Shown: positions 8,683 to 19,404, numbered from the stretch's first letter. The stretch: DNA of 64,000 nucleotides from CAVPMW01 sp963706515 (GCA_963706515.1 CAVPMW010000008.1:1-64000), one strand, 5' to 3'. Program-made: numbers and translations. The notes: generated by a model not told the origin, from the sequence alone.

Positions 8683-9525
8683 TTATTCCAGTGGCTGCTG
8701 GATGCGGTCTGAGAGCTCCGAGATCGCCTGTTCCGTCCCGGCAAAGCGGTCGGCGAACCGCCAACGGAGCACCTGGGAGAGGGCGTAGACGATCGCTTCG
8801 ATTGCCACCAGCCGAACTCCCATGGAGGGCTGTGCCTGGGCAGCCAGGACGATGTCTGCGTAGCGCGCCGAGGCTAATGAAGCCGAGCCTACGATCGCAG
8901 CGGTGGTGATGCCTCTGGATTGAGCTTCACCCATCGCCCGGGCGATGTAGGGCGCCTGACCGGCTACCTCTACCGCCAGAAGCAGGTCGGAAGCCTGGGC
9001 GATATTGACAGTTCGAGCGAGGTCAGCAATGCCGGCGCGTGCGATATAGATGGGAAAGCCTCCCTGTTCCAGGAAGAGCACCAGGCTGTATGCAGTCGGC
9101 TGTGCCGGACCTTCCGCCAGCACCACGATGCGCCTCGCCTGACCCAGAGCTTCTACCAGCTTTCCCATGGCGACGGTATCCAACGATAGGCGGGTTTGAT
9201 CCATAGCCAGGATCACTTCGCTCATGGCGTGTGAGACAACTCCGGTGACGCTATCCGGATTAGCTGCCTCCTCCGGGCGGATGAGTAAATCTTCTTTCAC
9301 CCGCTGGCGGATCTCCCTTTGAAGTTTGGGAAAACCAGAATATCCCAGGTTTTGCGAAAAACGCACTACGGTTGCTGCATCCAGGTTGAGGGTCTGGGCA
9401 AGTTCGCTGGCTGTCATGAATGCGGCTTCGACATAAGAATCAAGCAGGAAGTCCCCCAGCTTGGCGAAGCTCTTGGACATGTTGGGCCGTTCCCTGCGTA
9501 TTCGTTCTTCATAAGTGGACATCAC
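8683..9525 (-). CDS. RpiR/MurR-family transcriptional regulator
   Basis: 280 residues. The N-terminal HTH_6 domain (about 1-77) includes MTASELAQTLNLDAATVVRF and GYSGFPKLQREI; a SIS sugar-phosphate-binding domain follows (about 110-250) with ARRIVVLAEGPAQPTAYS and TTAAIVGSASLASARYADIV. Such proteins sense phosphosugars and repress or activate sugar-use genes. The target is not evident: the downstream FAH-like gene is 120 nt away across the inverted-repeat element, so the two may or may not be co-transcribed. Confidence 0.88.
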   Translation of the reverse strand: MMSTYEERIRRERPNMSKSFAKLGDFLLDSYVEAAFMTASELAQTLNLDAATVVRFSQNLGYSGFPKLQREIRQRVKEDLLIRPEEAANPDSVTGVVSHAMSEVILAMDQTRLSLDTVAMGKLVEALGQARRIVVLAEGPAQPTAYSLVLFLEQGGFPIYIARAGIADLARTVNIAQASDLLLAVEVAGQAPYIARAMGEAQSRGITTAAIVGSASLASARYADIVLAAQAQPSMGVRLVAIEAIVYALSQVLRWRFADRFAGTEQAISELSDRIQQPLE

Positions 9526-9719
9526 TTACCTCCTGCCTGGTCAGGGCTTGGATACAATGGTTGGCTTATAGGGCGGAGGAACCATGCAGCGATTCCGATG
9601 TATAGAGTGTATCATAAATAAAGTATAAATGCAACAAAGAGTGTTAAGATATGGAATGTCAGCAAATTGTTTGCAGGCAGGGTTTGATTAATTCTTATTG
9701 CATCGGGGAAATTAGATTT

Positions 9720-11908
9720 TCATGCCCCATAATGGTCGAAGAATAAGCGCTCGGTGACGACCAGCCAGATGTTGATCAATAATGTCCCGGTGATCAGCAG
9801 GTTGGTCGCCAATGCGAAATTCGCTGTATCGACTGGCGCTTCCTGTCCGCCGTTACGAATGCCCTGCTGCTGAGCAAGCTCCTTGATCCCGACGAAGAGA
9901 CTGAACATGAAGGGGATATATAATCCATACGTAAAGCGCCGTTCCGGAGAGATTGGAGAATACCAGGCGAAGGCAGCTAAGTAACCGGTGAAAAATAGGA
10001 CAGCAAACAGGATGGCATACGGATATTTCTTGACGAGCCCAAGCGCTGTTCGGATGTCGAGCAGGATGGCAACCAGGAAGATGAGCGCGTAGCTGAGCTG
10101 GTAGTTCGTCACGCTGAACTGGGATTCGATATTCGTCCACTGCTCTTGCACGCCCTGGGTGAACCGGTCCAGGATTTGGCGGAAGCTGTGCTCGCGTAAA
10201 AATTTCATTGGACCAGGGATCTGATCCTGGGCTAATTGGGAGGGCCAGTGCTCGGAAAACTGGTAGATTTTATCCGCCGCCATGGCTTCGTCAAGCGAGT
10301 CGTACCAGATGTAGAAGGTGGTATTGATGTTGTAAAAGTAGTGACCGAAGCGGACCTTCATAGCGTGGATGTAAGGGAAGATGACGGCTGTGAAGCAAAG
10401 CAGGACGACCGCCAGCGCGGCGAGATTGGCTAACGCTTTTCCGCCCCTGTTCGCGGTCGCGCTGCACCTCCCGCCGGCTGTGTAGAAAATTTAAGACCAG
10501 CCGCAGGGCGAAAATACTGATAAAAATAATGACTCCGAGCAAGATAGATCCTTTGGTAAGGTAGGCGAGACCCAATGCGATACCGGTCCCAGCGGCAAGC
10601 AACAACCCGGGGCGCACGAACATTTCAGCCATCCACAAAAAGGCAACAAAAGAGATGAAATAGTAGAGAATCTCAGCCTGGATATAGGCCGCTTTGAAGA
10701 TGTACAGGGTAAAGCCGATCACCAAAATCAGGTTAAATGCATAGAACGCTGGCGAGATATCTGCGGAAGATCCAATAGAGCGCAGCCAGCAACACGAGCG
10801 ACAGGATGAGATTCACCTGCTTCCCCTGAGCGAAGAATTCTCCATCGGTCATGCCGGGGCGGTAGAACATGCCCTGCAGGAATGGATATAAGGGCATGCG
10901 GTTTTGATCGCCAGTGTAGTTGAAATTCAGCAGGCGGGCTGTCTTCGCAAACTGGATGTAATCATCCTGGTCGGTGAAGGAATGGATATTGATCTCACGA
11001 CCGTGGCGGCTTGCTTCTATATAATATACCCAGGCGAGTGCAGCCAATACCACCAGTATGACCACTTTTGGGAGCTGTGACCATCCCTTCCACTTGCGAG
11101 CCGCTTCCCAGTGGAGCAAATCGTAGGCGGCTTTCGTCAGCAGCACGGCGGCAGTGATCCCCAAGGGAGCGAACAGAGCCAGGAAATGCGCGCTCCGCCA
11201 GTAGCTGCGCGGATAGGTGTACCACTGGATGGTGAAGATCGCGGCAGCAATCAGGAGCACCAGCAGCCACAGGCGCCGCTCTTTAGGAGGCGCAGCAGCA
11301 AGCTGGGTAAAGAGCAGCAAGCTGATCCATATGGCGCCCGCCTGGCTGGCGTCCCGCATTCGGGGTGTGATAACGTAAGGGCGGGTGAGCTGTCCCAGGA
11401 AAAATTTACTGACGAATAATCCTGCTGCGGTGTACAGCAAGGCAAAGCTGATTCCCAGCAGCCATTTCCGGCTGTAGGCAATCAAAAAACGGGATTCCAT
11501 CGCCTGCAGCGCGCAAGCGGTTAAGAAAAACAGCAGGGGAGCGAGGCGCAAAATGTACCCTTTTAGCTGTACATTCGTGGAAAAGAAATAATTGACCAGG
11601 AGGAGCAGCCCGATCAGGGTTATGCTGGAGGTCACGAACAAGAATGGCTCGCGCAGCCAGCGTTTTTCAGCGTATTCGGTTAATATTTGCTGTATCGCCT
11701 GCTGGTGAGCAGGGTTTTTGCGCAAGAATAAATATGCTGCGAGAAGCAAGGTGGTCAGCGCCATGAAGAAAGCGAGCATGAGCAGGCGCAGCGCTGAAAA
11801 ACCCAGAAAACGTGCGTTTTCAGGATCTCGAGGGATAATGACGAGCAGGATCAGGCTGAAAATACTGAAAAATATCGTGCGTTTTAAACTGGGGAGCAGA
11901 GAATCCAT
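9720..11908 (-). CDS. Polytopic GT-C-like membrane protein (frameshifted)
   Basis: A run of hydrophobic segments in three successive frames (11908-10733, 10733-10445, 10445-9720) makes one protein of about 729 residues with a dozen or more predicted membrane spans. The loop SFTDQDDYIQFAKTARLL, followed by NRMPLYPFLQGMFY, resembles the acidic first-loop motif and downstream Arg/Pro-rich region of GT-C lipid-linked-sugar transferases (PMT/ArnT group). Frame changes near 10735 and 10445 are single-base and leave the hydrophobic pattern intact. Probable role: transfer of a sugar from a polyprenyl carrier to a protein or glycan; the assignment rests on topology and the DQDDY motif only. Confidence 0.6.
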
Positions 11909-12063
11909 TCAGGACATTCGGTAAAATATTTTTGGGTTTGGCATGGCTTTGAGGTGTGCAGGCGCGGCTAAGAGCAATATTACCATGCTCCAGTCCCGCG
12001 TGACCGAAGATAGCTGAGCAGGGTTCAAACTTCCTTCAATTTTAGGCGATTGGGAAAATAAGG

Positions 12064-12069
12064 TATAAT
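12064..12069 (+). promoter_or_regulatory. -10 box of the tRNA-Val gene
   Basis: TATAAT lies 10 nt before the mature 5' end of tRNA-Val. No convincing -35 hexamer is seen at 16-18 nt spacing. Confidence 0.5.
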
Positions 12070-12078
12070 CGCCTGCAC

Positions 12079-12152
12079 GGGCGGATAGCTCAGTCGGTCA
12101 GAGCGCTTCTCTTACACAGAAGAGGTCGTAGGTTCGAGCCCTATTCCGCCCA
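12079..12152 (+). tRNA. tRNA-Val (anticodon TAC)
   Basis: 74-nt cloverleaf: acceptor GGGCGGA/TCCGCCC with discriminator A, D arm GCTCAGTCGGTCAGAGC, anticodon stem CTTCT/AGAAG with loop CTTACAC (anticodon TAC), and T arm GTAGGTTCGAGCCCTAT. CCA is not encoded. A short G/C hairpin (CCCCCA/TGGGGG, 12161-12176) follows 8 nt downstream and may aid termination or processing although it lacks a T-run. Confidence 0.95.
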
Positions 12153-12177
12153 CTATAGGACCCCCAGATGTGGGGGT

Positions 12178-12540
12178 ATGAACTGGTTTTGGTTGTTTCA
12201 GGGCTGGTTTCATTTGCAACTGTAATCACATCTTAGCCATAGTCTTCTTCAGTTGCACTGAGACAGATAATATCAAATCATCAACTTTTCTACAGCTTCG
12301 GTCCGCATACTGAGAATGAGATTGCCATTAATATCCAAGGTAATCGATGCTTTAGCGTGGACTAAGCGCCTGCAGACCAAGATTGGTGGGGTGTTGTTTA
12401 GCATCAAGTATAAACCGGTATCCTATAAATCGTGAAAGCGGAATTGGTGAACAGGGCATGGCACTTTTCCAGCCCTTCCATCTGCTCACAGGTCGCCAGG
12501 TAAAGCGTCAGCGCTTATATCCAAGTTTTTTTGATGTGTA
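12178..12540. other. Non-coding stretch, no recognisable gene
   Basis: No frame on either strand stays open for long. On the minus strand a short fragment in one frame (LATCEQMEGLEKCHALFTNS, about 12500-12440) reads like protein but is flanked by stops; it could be a decayed gene. Being next to a tRNA one might expect an integrase remnant, but no tyrosine-recombinase motif is present. Confidence 0.4.
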
Positions 12541-12550
12541 AAGATTGTGA

Positions 12551-12556
12551 TATAAT
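12551..12556 (+). promoter_or_regulatory. Candidate -10 box of a small structured RNA
   Basis: A perfect TATAAT with flanking A/T-rich DNA. No good -35 at 17 nt (TTTTTG); TTGATG at 12531 is 14 nt away, which is short. It would start transcription near 12563, just upstream of the structured element ending in a terminator at 12708. Confidence 0.45.
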
Positions 12557-12562
12557 TTATTG

Positions 12563-12708
12563 CGTCCTTATTTTGCTTACTTTCATCCCACAAGGATACC
12601 TTTAACGGGCGCGATGAGCCGGGAACCTGATTGGTCGCTAGCCTGTCTCAGGAGACAGGTAAAGTTCTCGGGGAGCGAGTAGCGAAACCGACCGTATGGT
12701 CGGTTTTT
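12563..12708 (+). ncRNA. Candidate pseudoknotted riboswitch or small RNA
   Basis: Three helices can be drawn by hand: CCGGGAAC (12619-12626) with GTTCTCGG (12664-12671), one G-U; a local hairpin CCTGTCT/AGACAGG (12642-12648/12653-12659); and CGCTA (12636-12640) with TAGCG (12680-12684), extendable by GGT/ACC. The first and third cross, making a pseudoknot. The ACC of the third helix is also the 5' edge of the terminator at 12687, so pseudoknot and terminator compete, as in a transcriptional riboswitch. The 3' part TAGCGAAACCGACC resembles the end of class II cyclic-di-GMP riboswitches, and a GATGA and an ATTGG precede it in similar order, but an extra ~20 nt arm is present. Class unassigned. 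The next gene, 325 nt downstream, is a response-regulator/glycosyltransferase fusion. Confidence 0.45.
12687..12708 (+). terminator. Intrinsic terminator of the structured RNA
   Basis: ACCGACC-GTAT-GGTCGGT, a 7-bp stem with tetraloop, followed directly by TTTTT. Its left arm overlaps bases that can pair upstream (GGT at 12633-12635). Confidence 0.8.
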
Positions 12709-13033
12709 GTGTTAATTGTTCCATTATTCAATTGGAGGTTGGTACTTTTTTCAATAGAATAGTGTAACAACCATTTAGGATTTGTAAACAGCATTCTGGT
12801 ATTGGTTTAATGGGGATAAATTGACCATCTAAATTAATAAATATTTCGTATTAATGTAAATGTCTGAGGGGACGATCATAGGGTGCGATTGCCCATTTTC
12901 GCACCCGTAATTGACGATAACCTGATGAGGTGTTCTTTAATGATGATCGTCAATTAATTGTATTCCACAACCCCGATTGAAAGGGTGAGGAAAGACCGGA
13001 TGGTAGATGAGGTATATGAAGATGGGAGGCAAT

Positions 13034-14272
13034 ATGGAACAACTACAAAGATTTCAATTGGGTGAACCCCGAACTATTTTGATCGTTGACGATGATCGCG
13101 ATACCTGCACGATGTTGGATACGATATTCCGGGTAAAGGGCTATACGACCAGGGTTGTCTATACAGGTCGGGAGGCAGTGCAATTAGTGGAGGTTCGGGA
13201 ACCGGACGCGGTCGTGTTGGACGTGATGATGCCTGAGATGGATGGTTGGGAGACCTACCGACAATTGCGTGAATTTTCTAATATACCAGTACTCTTTCTA
13301 ACAGCCTTGTCATCTGGCAAAGATGCAGCTCGGGCGTTGAATATTGGGGTATATGACTATATCCGCAAGCCGTTTGACCCCGAGGAGCTGATTGCGCGGG
13401 TGGACGTGTTGTTTACCAACCCAACCTATTCTGTCATTTCAGAACGCGTTGAGGTTATGAGACTGCAACGTCCCACTGTATCCGTAGTGATTCCAACACT
13501 CAACGAGGCGGAGAACCTTCCACTTGTGCTGCCATATCTGCCCATGGATTGGATCGATGAAATCCTTCTGGTAGATGGCTGTTCGACAGATCGAACGGTT
13601 GAAGTAGCCCAACAGCTGGTGCCATCGATTAAGGTTATCTTAGAGCCCCTCCCCGGAAAAGGGGTTGCGCTGCGCGTCGGTTACCAGAATGCATCAGGCG
13701 ACATCATCATCGTTCTGGATGCCGATGGCTCTAATGACCCGCGTGAGATACCTCGCTTCGTCATGGCATTAAGTGAAGGTTCCGATTTCGTCAAAGGCAG
13801 CCGTTTCGCTCCTGGTGGTGGTACCACCGACATGTCTCGTGTGCGCCAGATCGGCAACAAGTTCTTCGTCTTCCTGGTAAATCTTTTCTTTAATGTCCAT
13901 TTCACTGACCTTTGCTATGGTTACCACGCTTTTTGGCGCTATTGCTTGGATGACCTGAACCTGGACGATGTAAATGGTTTCGAGATTGACACAGCGATCT
14001 ATGTGCGCAGCCTGCTCATGCGTCTACGGCTGACGGAGGTTCCCAGCTTTGAGGGCTATCGATTTCGGGGTGAGGGAAAGCTACGCACCATCCCTGACGG
14101 ATTTCGAGTGTTGTTAACGATCCTGCGCGAGGTGGTGCGCAATTTCCGTTCTCCGCGCGGCGAATTCTATCAAGGATTTCGAGGCCAGCCCCCGGGAGAC
14201 ATCCCATTGCTGGATCCTCCGGAATTGAAAACGGACTATATTTCGTTAAACAGAGGCAGAACACTTGGCTAA
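13034..14272 (+). CDS. Response regulator fused to a GT2 glycosyltransferase
   Basis: About 412 residues with two domains. Residues about 12-130 form a receiver domain: ILIVDDDRDTC, phosphoacceptor in VVLDVMMPEMDGWE, the Thr/Ser switch in LFLTALSS and the lysine in YIRKPFDPEEL. Residues about 140-390 are a family 2 glycosyltransferase of the dolichyl-phosphate-mannose/DPG-synthase type: SVVIPTLNEAENL, ILLVDGCSTDRT, GKGVALRVGY and VLDADGSNDP (DxD). The combination would place glycosyl transfer under phosphorelay control. I prefer ATG 13034, 5 nt after GGGAGG, over upstream ATGs at 13007 and 13019. The frame is intact throughout, so the fusion is not an artefact of the indels seen elsewhere. 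First gene of the polysaccharide cluster; overlaps the next gene's TTG start by 8 nt. Confidence 0.88.
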   Translation: MEQLQRFQLGEPRTILIVDDDRDTCTMLDTIFRVKGYTTRVVYTGREAVQLVEVREPDAVVLDVMMPEMDGWETYRQLREFSNIPVLFLTALSSGKDAARALNIGVYDYIRKPFDPEELIARVDVLFTNPTYSVISERVEVMRLQRPTVSVVIPTLNEAENLPLVLPYLPMDWIDEILLVDGCSTDRTVEVAQQLVPSIKVILEPLPGKGVALRVGYQNASGDIIIVLDADGSNDPREIPRFVMALSEGSDFVKGSRFAPGGGTTDMSRVRQIGNKFFVFLVNLFFNVHFTDLCYGYHAFWRYCLDDLNLDDVNGFEIDTAIYVRSLLMRLRLTEVPSFEGYRFRGEGKLRTIPDGFRVLLTILREVVRNFRSPRGEFYQGFRGQPPGDIPLLDPPELKTDYISLNRGRTLG

Positions 14273-15221
14273 CCCTCCGGACATGTCTGTCATAATTTGT
14301 ACCTATACCGAAGACCGTTGGGATGACTTGGTCAAAGCAGTTGAATCGGTGCGATGTCAAAGCTTGCGCCCAAGAGAAATTATCGTGGTGGTCGATCATA
14401 ACCCTGGTTTACTCAAACTCGTTCGGGCTAACTTTCCCGGATGTGATTGCATTGGAGAACCGGGGTTTGCCTGGGGCCTCTGAAGCACGTAATAGCGGGG
14501 TTATGGAAGCAACTGGAAAGTTCGTGGCTTTTCTGGATGATGATGCTATGGCAGCTCCGGATTGGTTAGAACAACTTTATTCTGGCTACGAGCACGCCAA
14601 CGTCTTGGGAGTAGGCGGTGAGATCGAACCGGTATGGCCAGCGGCTCGACCAAGGTGGTTTCCGGATGAGTTCAATTGGGTCGTAGGCGCTACTTATCGA
14701 GGTTTTCCTAACTCGACTTCTTCCGTCCGAAACCTGTGGACCGTCAATATGTCTGTCCGACGCGAGATCTTCGATGAGATCCATGGTTTTCGAAGCGGAT
14801 TCGGCAAAGTCGGGAGTAACTCCAGCCCGGAAGATACGGATTTTTGTATTCGGGCTCTTCAACACCGGCCGCAAGCGATTTGGCTCTTTATACCCGAAGC
14901 GAAGGTGCGGCACAAAGTACCCGCGACGTCGAGCCAATTGGAAGTATTTTCTTTGGCGTTGTTACAACGAGGGACTGGGTAAAGCTAAACTCTCGAGCCT
15001 TGTCGGCGTAAAGTACGGCACATCGGTTGAGCGTGCTCATTTATCCAAAGCACTTCCCACGGGAATTGCCAGAGGGTCTTACAGATGGATTGATTTGTCG
15101 AGATCCATCCGGTTATGAACGTGCAGCGGCTATCTTGCTCGGATTGGCTGCGGCAATTATTGGCTATTCAGCAGGCATGATCTCGGAGCCATTTAGGAGA
15201 CAAGCCCAGGGGGAAGGATGA
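14265..15221 (+). CDS. GT2 family glycosyltransferase (frameshifted)
   Basis: About 318 residues over three frames. It opens with SVIICTYTEDRWDDL and REIIVVVDHN, continues after a shift near 14450 with GASEARNSGVMEATG and FVAFLDDDAMAAPDWLEQL (DxD metal site), then VNMSVRREIF, and after further shifts near 14945 and 15065 ends in ERAAAILLGLAAAIIGYSAG, a possible membrane anchor. Start is TTG 14265 or ATG 14283. It transfers a sugar from a nucleotide donor during surface glycan assembly. The stop TGA overlaps the next ATG in the arrangement ATGA at 15218, supporting the restored frame at the end. Confidence 0.8.
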
Positions 15222-16316
15222 GGATCGGGTTTGTCAGTCCTCATTATATGCCTTACAAGGGTGGAATCGAGACCCTGGTTCAGGCTATTGCTGAACGGTT
15301 GGCCTCGTGGGGTCATCAGGTGGAAGTTCTCACTTTGGCGACTTCTGCCAAACTGCCGAACACGGCAAGAAGTCAACCGTGTGATGATCCGTCGTTTCAG
15401 AGAGCGAATATCCGGAGATGCCTATCCGGTAGGGTTATCCTTGCTGTTCTACCTGTTAGAGCACAGGAGAGATTACGATGTAGTAAACGCCCACAATTAC
15501 CACGCATTGCCTCTCTTATGGTGCAGTTTGGCAGCTGTTCATCCCCTGGTAGTATCGACCCATTATCACGGGAAGGGTCACAGCAGGTTAGCAAATTGGA
15601 TGCATCCATTGTATCGTCCATTGGGAAGCTGGGCGGTTCGTCATGGACAGAGAGTAATCTGCGCTTCTAAGTTCGAGCAGGATCTTGTGTGTGCACATTT
15701 ACGGGTTGAAAAAGAGCTAATTGAGATCGTTCCAGATGGAGTTGCCCTGAGTGCACTGCAGGCTGCCAAGCCGCTTGATCTACAGGCTATTCCATTGCTT
15801 TACGTTGGGCGTTTGGAGAAGTATAAGCGAGTAGATTTAGCAATTGCATCTCTGAGCCATCTTCCCGAGGATTTCCGGCTTTACATCATTGGTAAGGGAC
15901 CTGAAGAAGAATCGTTAAGAACGCAGGCAAGCCGAATGAAAGTAGATCATCGCGTGGAATTCATGAAGGATGTACCCGATGATTTGCTTTACCGATGGTA
16001 CCGGAGCGCACGAGTACTGGTGATGATGTCAGAAGCCGAATCATTTCCGATGACCTCCATAGAAGCCATCGCAACGGGCTGCCGGGTGGTCTGCGGCGCT
16101 CGTTCTCCATTTACTGAATTAGCAATTCAGCTACCAGATGCGATCTTCCTCCTTCGAGATCCTTCTCCCTTTACTCTTGCTGAAGAGGTTAAAAAGGATT
16201 GCCGGACTTCCTGGCCGGGCTGATGTAGATTTGAATAAATACGATTGGGATTCCATTGCGCGAGACACTCTGAATATATTTGAGAAAGCATCTGCTTCAA
16301 AATGGGCGTCGGATGA
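15218..16316 (+). CDS. GT4 family glycosyltransferase (frameshifted)
   Basis: GT-B fold enzyme of about 365 residues. The N-terminus MRIGFVSPHYMPYKGGIETL is classic GT4; after a shift near 15355 it continues with DVVNAHNYHALPLLW, THYHGKGHS, ICASKFEQDLV, IPLLYVGRLEKYKRVDLAI and the donor-site EAESFPMTSIEAIATGCRVV (EX7E). A second shift near 16190 leads into DWDSIARDTLNIFEKA, the usual GT4 tail. I place the end at the ATGA junction with the next gene; strictly the in-frame stops are at 16223 or 16413, so the 3' end is uncertain. Start has GGAAGG 5 nt upstream. Confidence 0.8.
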
Positions 16317-17531
16317 GAATTCTTTGGTTAACCGACTTCTATCCACCTCTTATCGGAGGCCTGGAAAGGCACGTACAGATGATCGCGGGCGAACTGGCTT
16401 CCCGCGGGCATGATGTTTGCGTTGCGACGATCTGGCATGAAGGGATGCCGCTCTTTGAAGTGGATAATGGAGTCAGGGTTTATCGGTTAATTGGGTCAAC
16501 ACAAAGATTCCCGTTTTTGTCGAGTGATGCTCAACGCAGATTTCATCCAACGGCGCCAGATCCATTCCTCGTAAAAAAACTGCTCGGGATTATCGATAGA
16601 GAAAAACCTAAAATTGTGATTGCCTCTGGTTGGATTTTATATTCCTTTTTACCTGTGAAAGCTCGTTCAAATGCAAAGCTTTTCGTCAGGCATCACGACT
16701 ATGCATTTATTTGCCCAAAACGGACATTATTTTTAAAGGGAGAGATATGCAGTGGACCAGGCATCTATAAGTGTTACCCGTGTACAGCGGATCATTACGG
16801 TTTGCTAAAAGGGATAGCAATTAATACCTCATTTAGATTCTTTCGCCACTTCCATGGATTGGTAGACCATCATTTACCGATCAGCCAATATGTGGCTGAG
16901 GCTATTAATCTTTCGAATGCACTTCCCCCAGCATCTATCCACGTGATCCCAGCGCCTGTACCCGACGATATCTTTGAAATTAAACCGGATCATACGCCCT
17001 CGCCAGGGATACCGGAGAACGATGATTATATATTGTATGTAGGAGCGCTGACCCAAACAAAGGGATTGAATGTCCTCTTGGATGCATACAGAGGTCTGGA
17101 AAACAGGACCAAGCTGGTACTGATCGGAACAGAATGGCCTGATTCACCATCGAGTTATCCTGAAGGTGTCATAGTGATTAAGAACGCTCCTCACACATTT
17201 GTGATGGAAGCGTTTTCTCATTGCTTGTTTTCGGTTGTGCCATCCCTTTGGGCTGAGCCATTCGGACAGGTAGCAGTTGAAGCGATGGCAGCCGGCAAGC
17301 CGGTCATTGCATCAGCTCATGGGGGTTTACTGGATATCGTTATCCATCGAACAACCGGTATTCTGGTAGAGCCAGGGGACAGGTCGATGTTGAATCATGC
17401 GATGATTGAACTATTGGACAATCCTGATCTTCGCCGGCAATTGGGAGCGGAGGGTTATTCGAGGGCAAAACAACGATTTACCTGTACTCAGGTTACAAAC
17501 CAATTAGAGGCGATCTGCGGGGACACTATGA
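16313..17531 (+). CDS. GT4 family glycosyltransferase
   Basis: About 405 residues, GT-B fold: MRILWLTDFYPPLIGGLERH at the N-terminus, ILYVGALTQTKGLNVLLDAY and the donor site EPFGQVAVEAMAAGKPVIAS. A cysteine-rich insert (FICPKRTLF...EICSGPGIYKCYPC, about 140-165) resembles a small zinc knuckle seen in some GT4 enzymes. As read, the frame runs through into the start of the next membrane protein until 17842; a one-base error near 17520 would make it stop at TGA 17529-17531, overlapping the next ATG in the ATGA style used at the two preceding junctions. I therefore give that as the end. Confidence 0.8.
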
Positions 17532-19346
17532 ACGCCGCAATGAGTGAACAAACCTCACCGCACAATTCACCAGCCTGGGCATGGTACCCATGGCTTGGAC
17601 TCATCGTGGGGGTCGGAGTCCTCGGACAGCTCTACATGCAAGCGTCGCAGATGGATGTGCTCAAATCTTTTCGAGCGTTTCTGGTTGGGGATGTTTTTGT
17701 TCTTTATCCCGGCCTTTTGGCGGCTGCTTTCTCCGGAAGCAGAGATCGGAACGATTTGCTTTGCTTATCGGTACCGCTCTCTTTAGCTATGTTCCAAAGC
17801 TATTTCGTTGTCCATATTATTTTTGTTATTCTGATGAGCTAACCTGGTGGCGAGGAGTTCAAAACCTCCTTAAGGGAAGCCCAGTCCTTTCGAATAATCC
17901 ATTGGGTCTGATCCAGGGAAAGTTTCCGGGTTTGATGCTGCTGACGATTGTCCTTCAGAAGGCAAGTGGATTATCGACATTTGAGGTAGGGCTCGTTCTC
18001 ATGGGTGTTATGCGGGTGCTGACGATCGTATCCATTTTTTTGCTTGGAGAGAAAATATTCCACTCGAGCAGGGTTGGTGCAGCCGCAGCCCTGGTATATA
18101 TGATGAACGCTAACTTTTTATTCTTTAGCTCACAGTTCAGTTATAAATCTTTGGCAGTTCCTCTCCTAATAGTGACTTTGCTTTTTCTTCAATATCTTGT
18201 GAATGGAGATTATGATCAATCAGGCGTCGCCTGGTTGATGGTTATTCTCTTGTGCATTACAGCCATCGTTGTCACCCATCATCTTGCTACCTATATGATG
18301 GTCGCCATGTTTATCTTGATGCTCGTTTTAGCCAAATTATTACCGCGCTTTACCAGCCGGATCAGTTCGACAACTTTTCGGTGTTACATTTTATGCAATC
18401 CTCGCTGCGATTGGATGGCAGCTGATCGGTGCTAACAATATCGTTGAATATTTAGGCGATCCAATATCCAGGGGGATCGGACAGATCGCACTACGCATGA
18501 TTCGTAGACTATTTAGCGGCATATCTCTACCGTGGTATGAGATCGGCTCGGGATACGCTTCAGCAGTTCTGATCGTCTTGCTGGCGCTTCTTGGAGCGCT
18601 TATCATCCTGCGCAAAAAGCAGCCATTAAATTCTATGCAAATTGGCTTGTTGTCTTTTGGCGCGTTATATCTTGTGACCGCCCCATTGGTGCTTACCCCC
18701 TGGGGTGCAGAGAGCGGGCGACGGAGTTGGGTATATTCATTCATCAGCTTAGCGTTGTTATCAGGGTTTGCCCTCAGATGGCTTGCTAGCTCGGATTTTA
18801 TCGGGTATCGCCGCTATAAACGCCTGGGCACTGCTCTGTACAACCCTGGTCCTTGCTCTACTTCTGCTTGGCGGCATCGCATCCAGCACATCCATCTCAT
18901 ATCGCTTTCCCGGACCATATTTACAGAACTCGGATGCGCGCTCATTTACCCCTGAGATCATTGATGCCGCTCAATGGATGTTCAATCAGGTAGGCTCCAA
19001 TCAGCGAGTTCTTGGAGATCGTACAACCGAGCGTATATTTGGCTCGTATGGTCTGCAGGAGCCGGCAATGTATGGAGGGCCCAGGCCCTGGGAAGTGATT
19101 TTCCCTGCCTCCTGGACATCTGATGCAATGTATTGGCTGAATAAATCCAATGCGCCATTTGTTGTAGTAGACAAGCGCATGGCAGAGCTTCCACCGCAAA
19201 TGGATTTTCGGTTCCAGCGCAATGAGCCGCCGAATAGCTTTTCCGATCGCCCGATTCCCGTTGCGTCTGTAGAAAAATTTGATAGATTGCCTGCGCTCGA
19301 TCGTATCTACGAACTCTGGAAATATCCGCATTTATCACCTCAATAG
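17528..19346 (+). CDS. Polytopic GT-C-like membrane protein (frameshifted)
   Basis: About 605 residues in at least four frame segments (17528-17800, to 18430, 18380-18850, 18800-19346). Roughly ten hydrophobic spans come first; an early loop has CYSDELTWWRGVQNLLKGSP, a DE/acidic first-loop motif typical of GT-C transferases and related oligosaccharide enzymes. The C-terminal ~130 residues are soluble, with DAAQWMFNQVG, DRTTERIFG and FVVVDKRMAELPPQ, as in extracytoplasmic domains of this family from archaeal and Chloroflexota glycan clusters. Likely to add a sugar or to handle lipid-linked glycan at the outer membrane face; exact role unknown. Confidence 0.6.
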
Positions 19347-19404
19347 TACCGGTCAAAAAATAGGGCTTGGGAACGCCACAGGATCTTCTTCAGTACAAAA
19401 CCCT

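Noticed and set aside
12178..12540. Integrase or prophage remnant next to tRNA-Val
   Set aside because: No recombinase motif, no repeat of the tRNA 3' end nearby; only stop-interrupted fragments.
12563..12708. Firm assignment of the structured RNA as a ZTP, TPP, SAM or cobalamin riboswitch
   Set aside because: Short similarities (GGGGAGCGA, GAACCTGAT, GATGAGCCGG) occur, but the required partner motifs of each class are missing.
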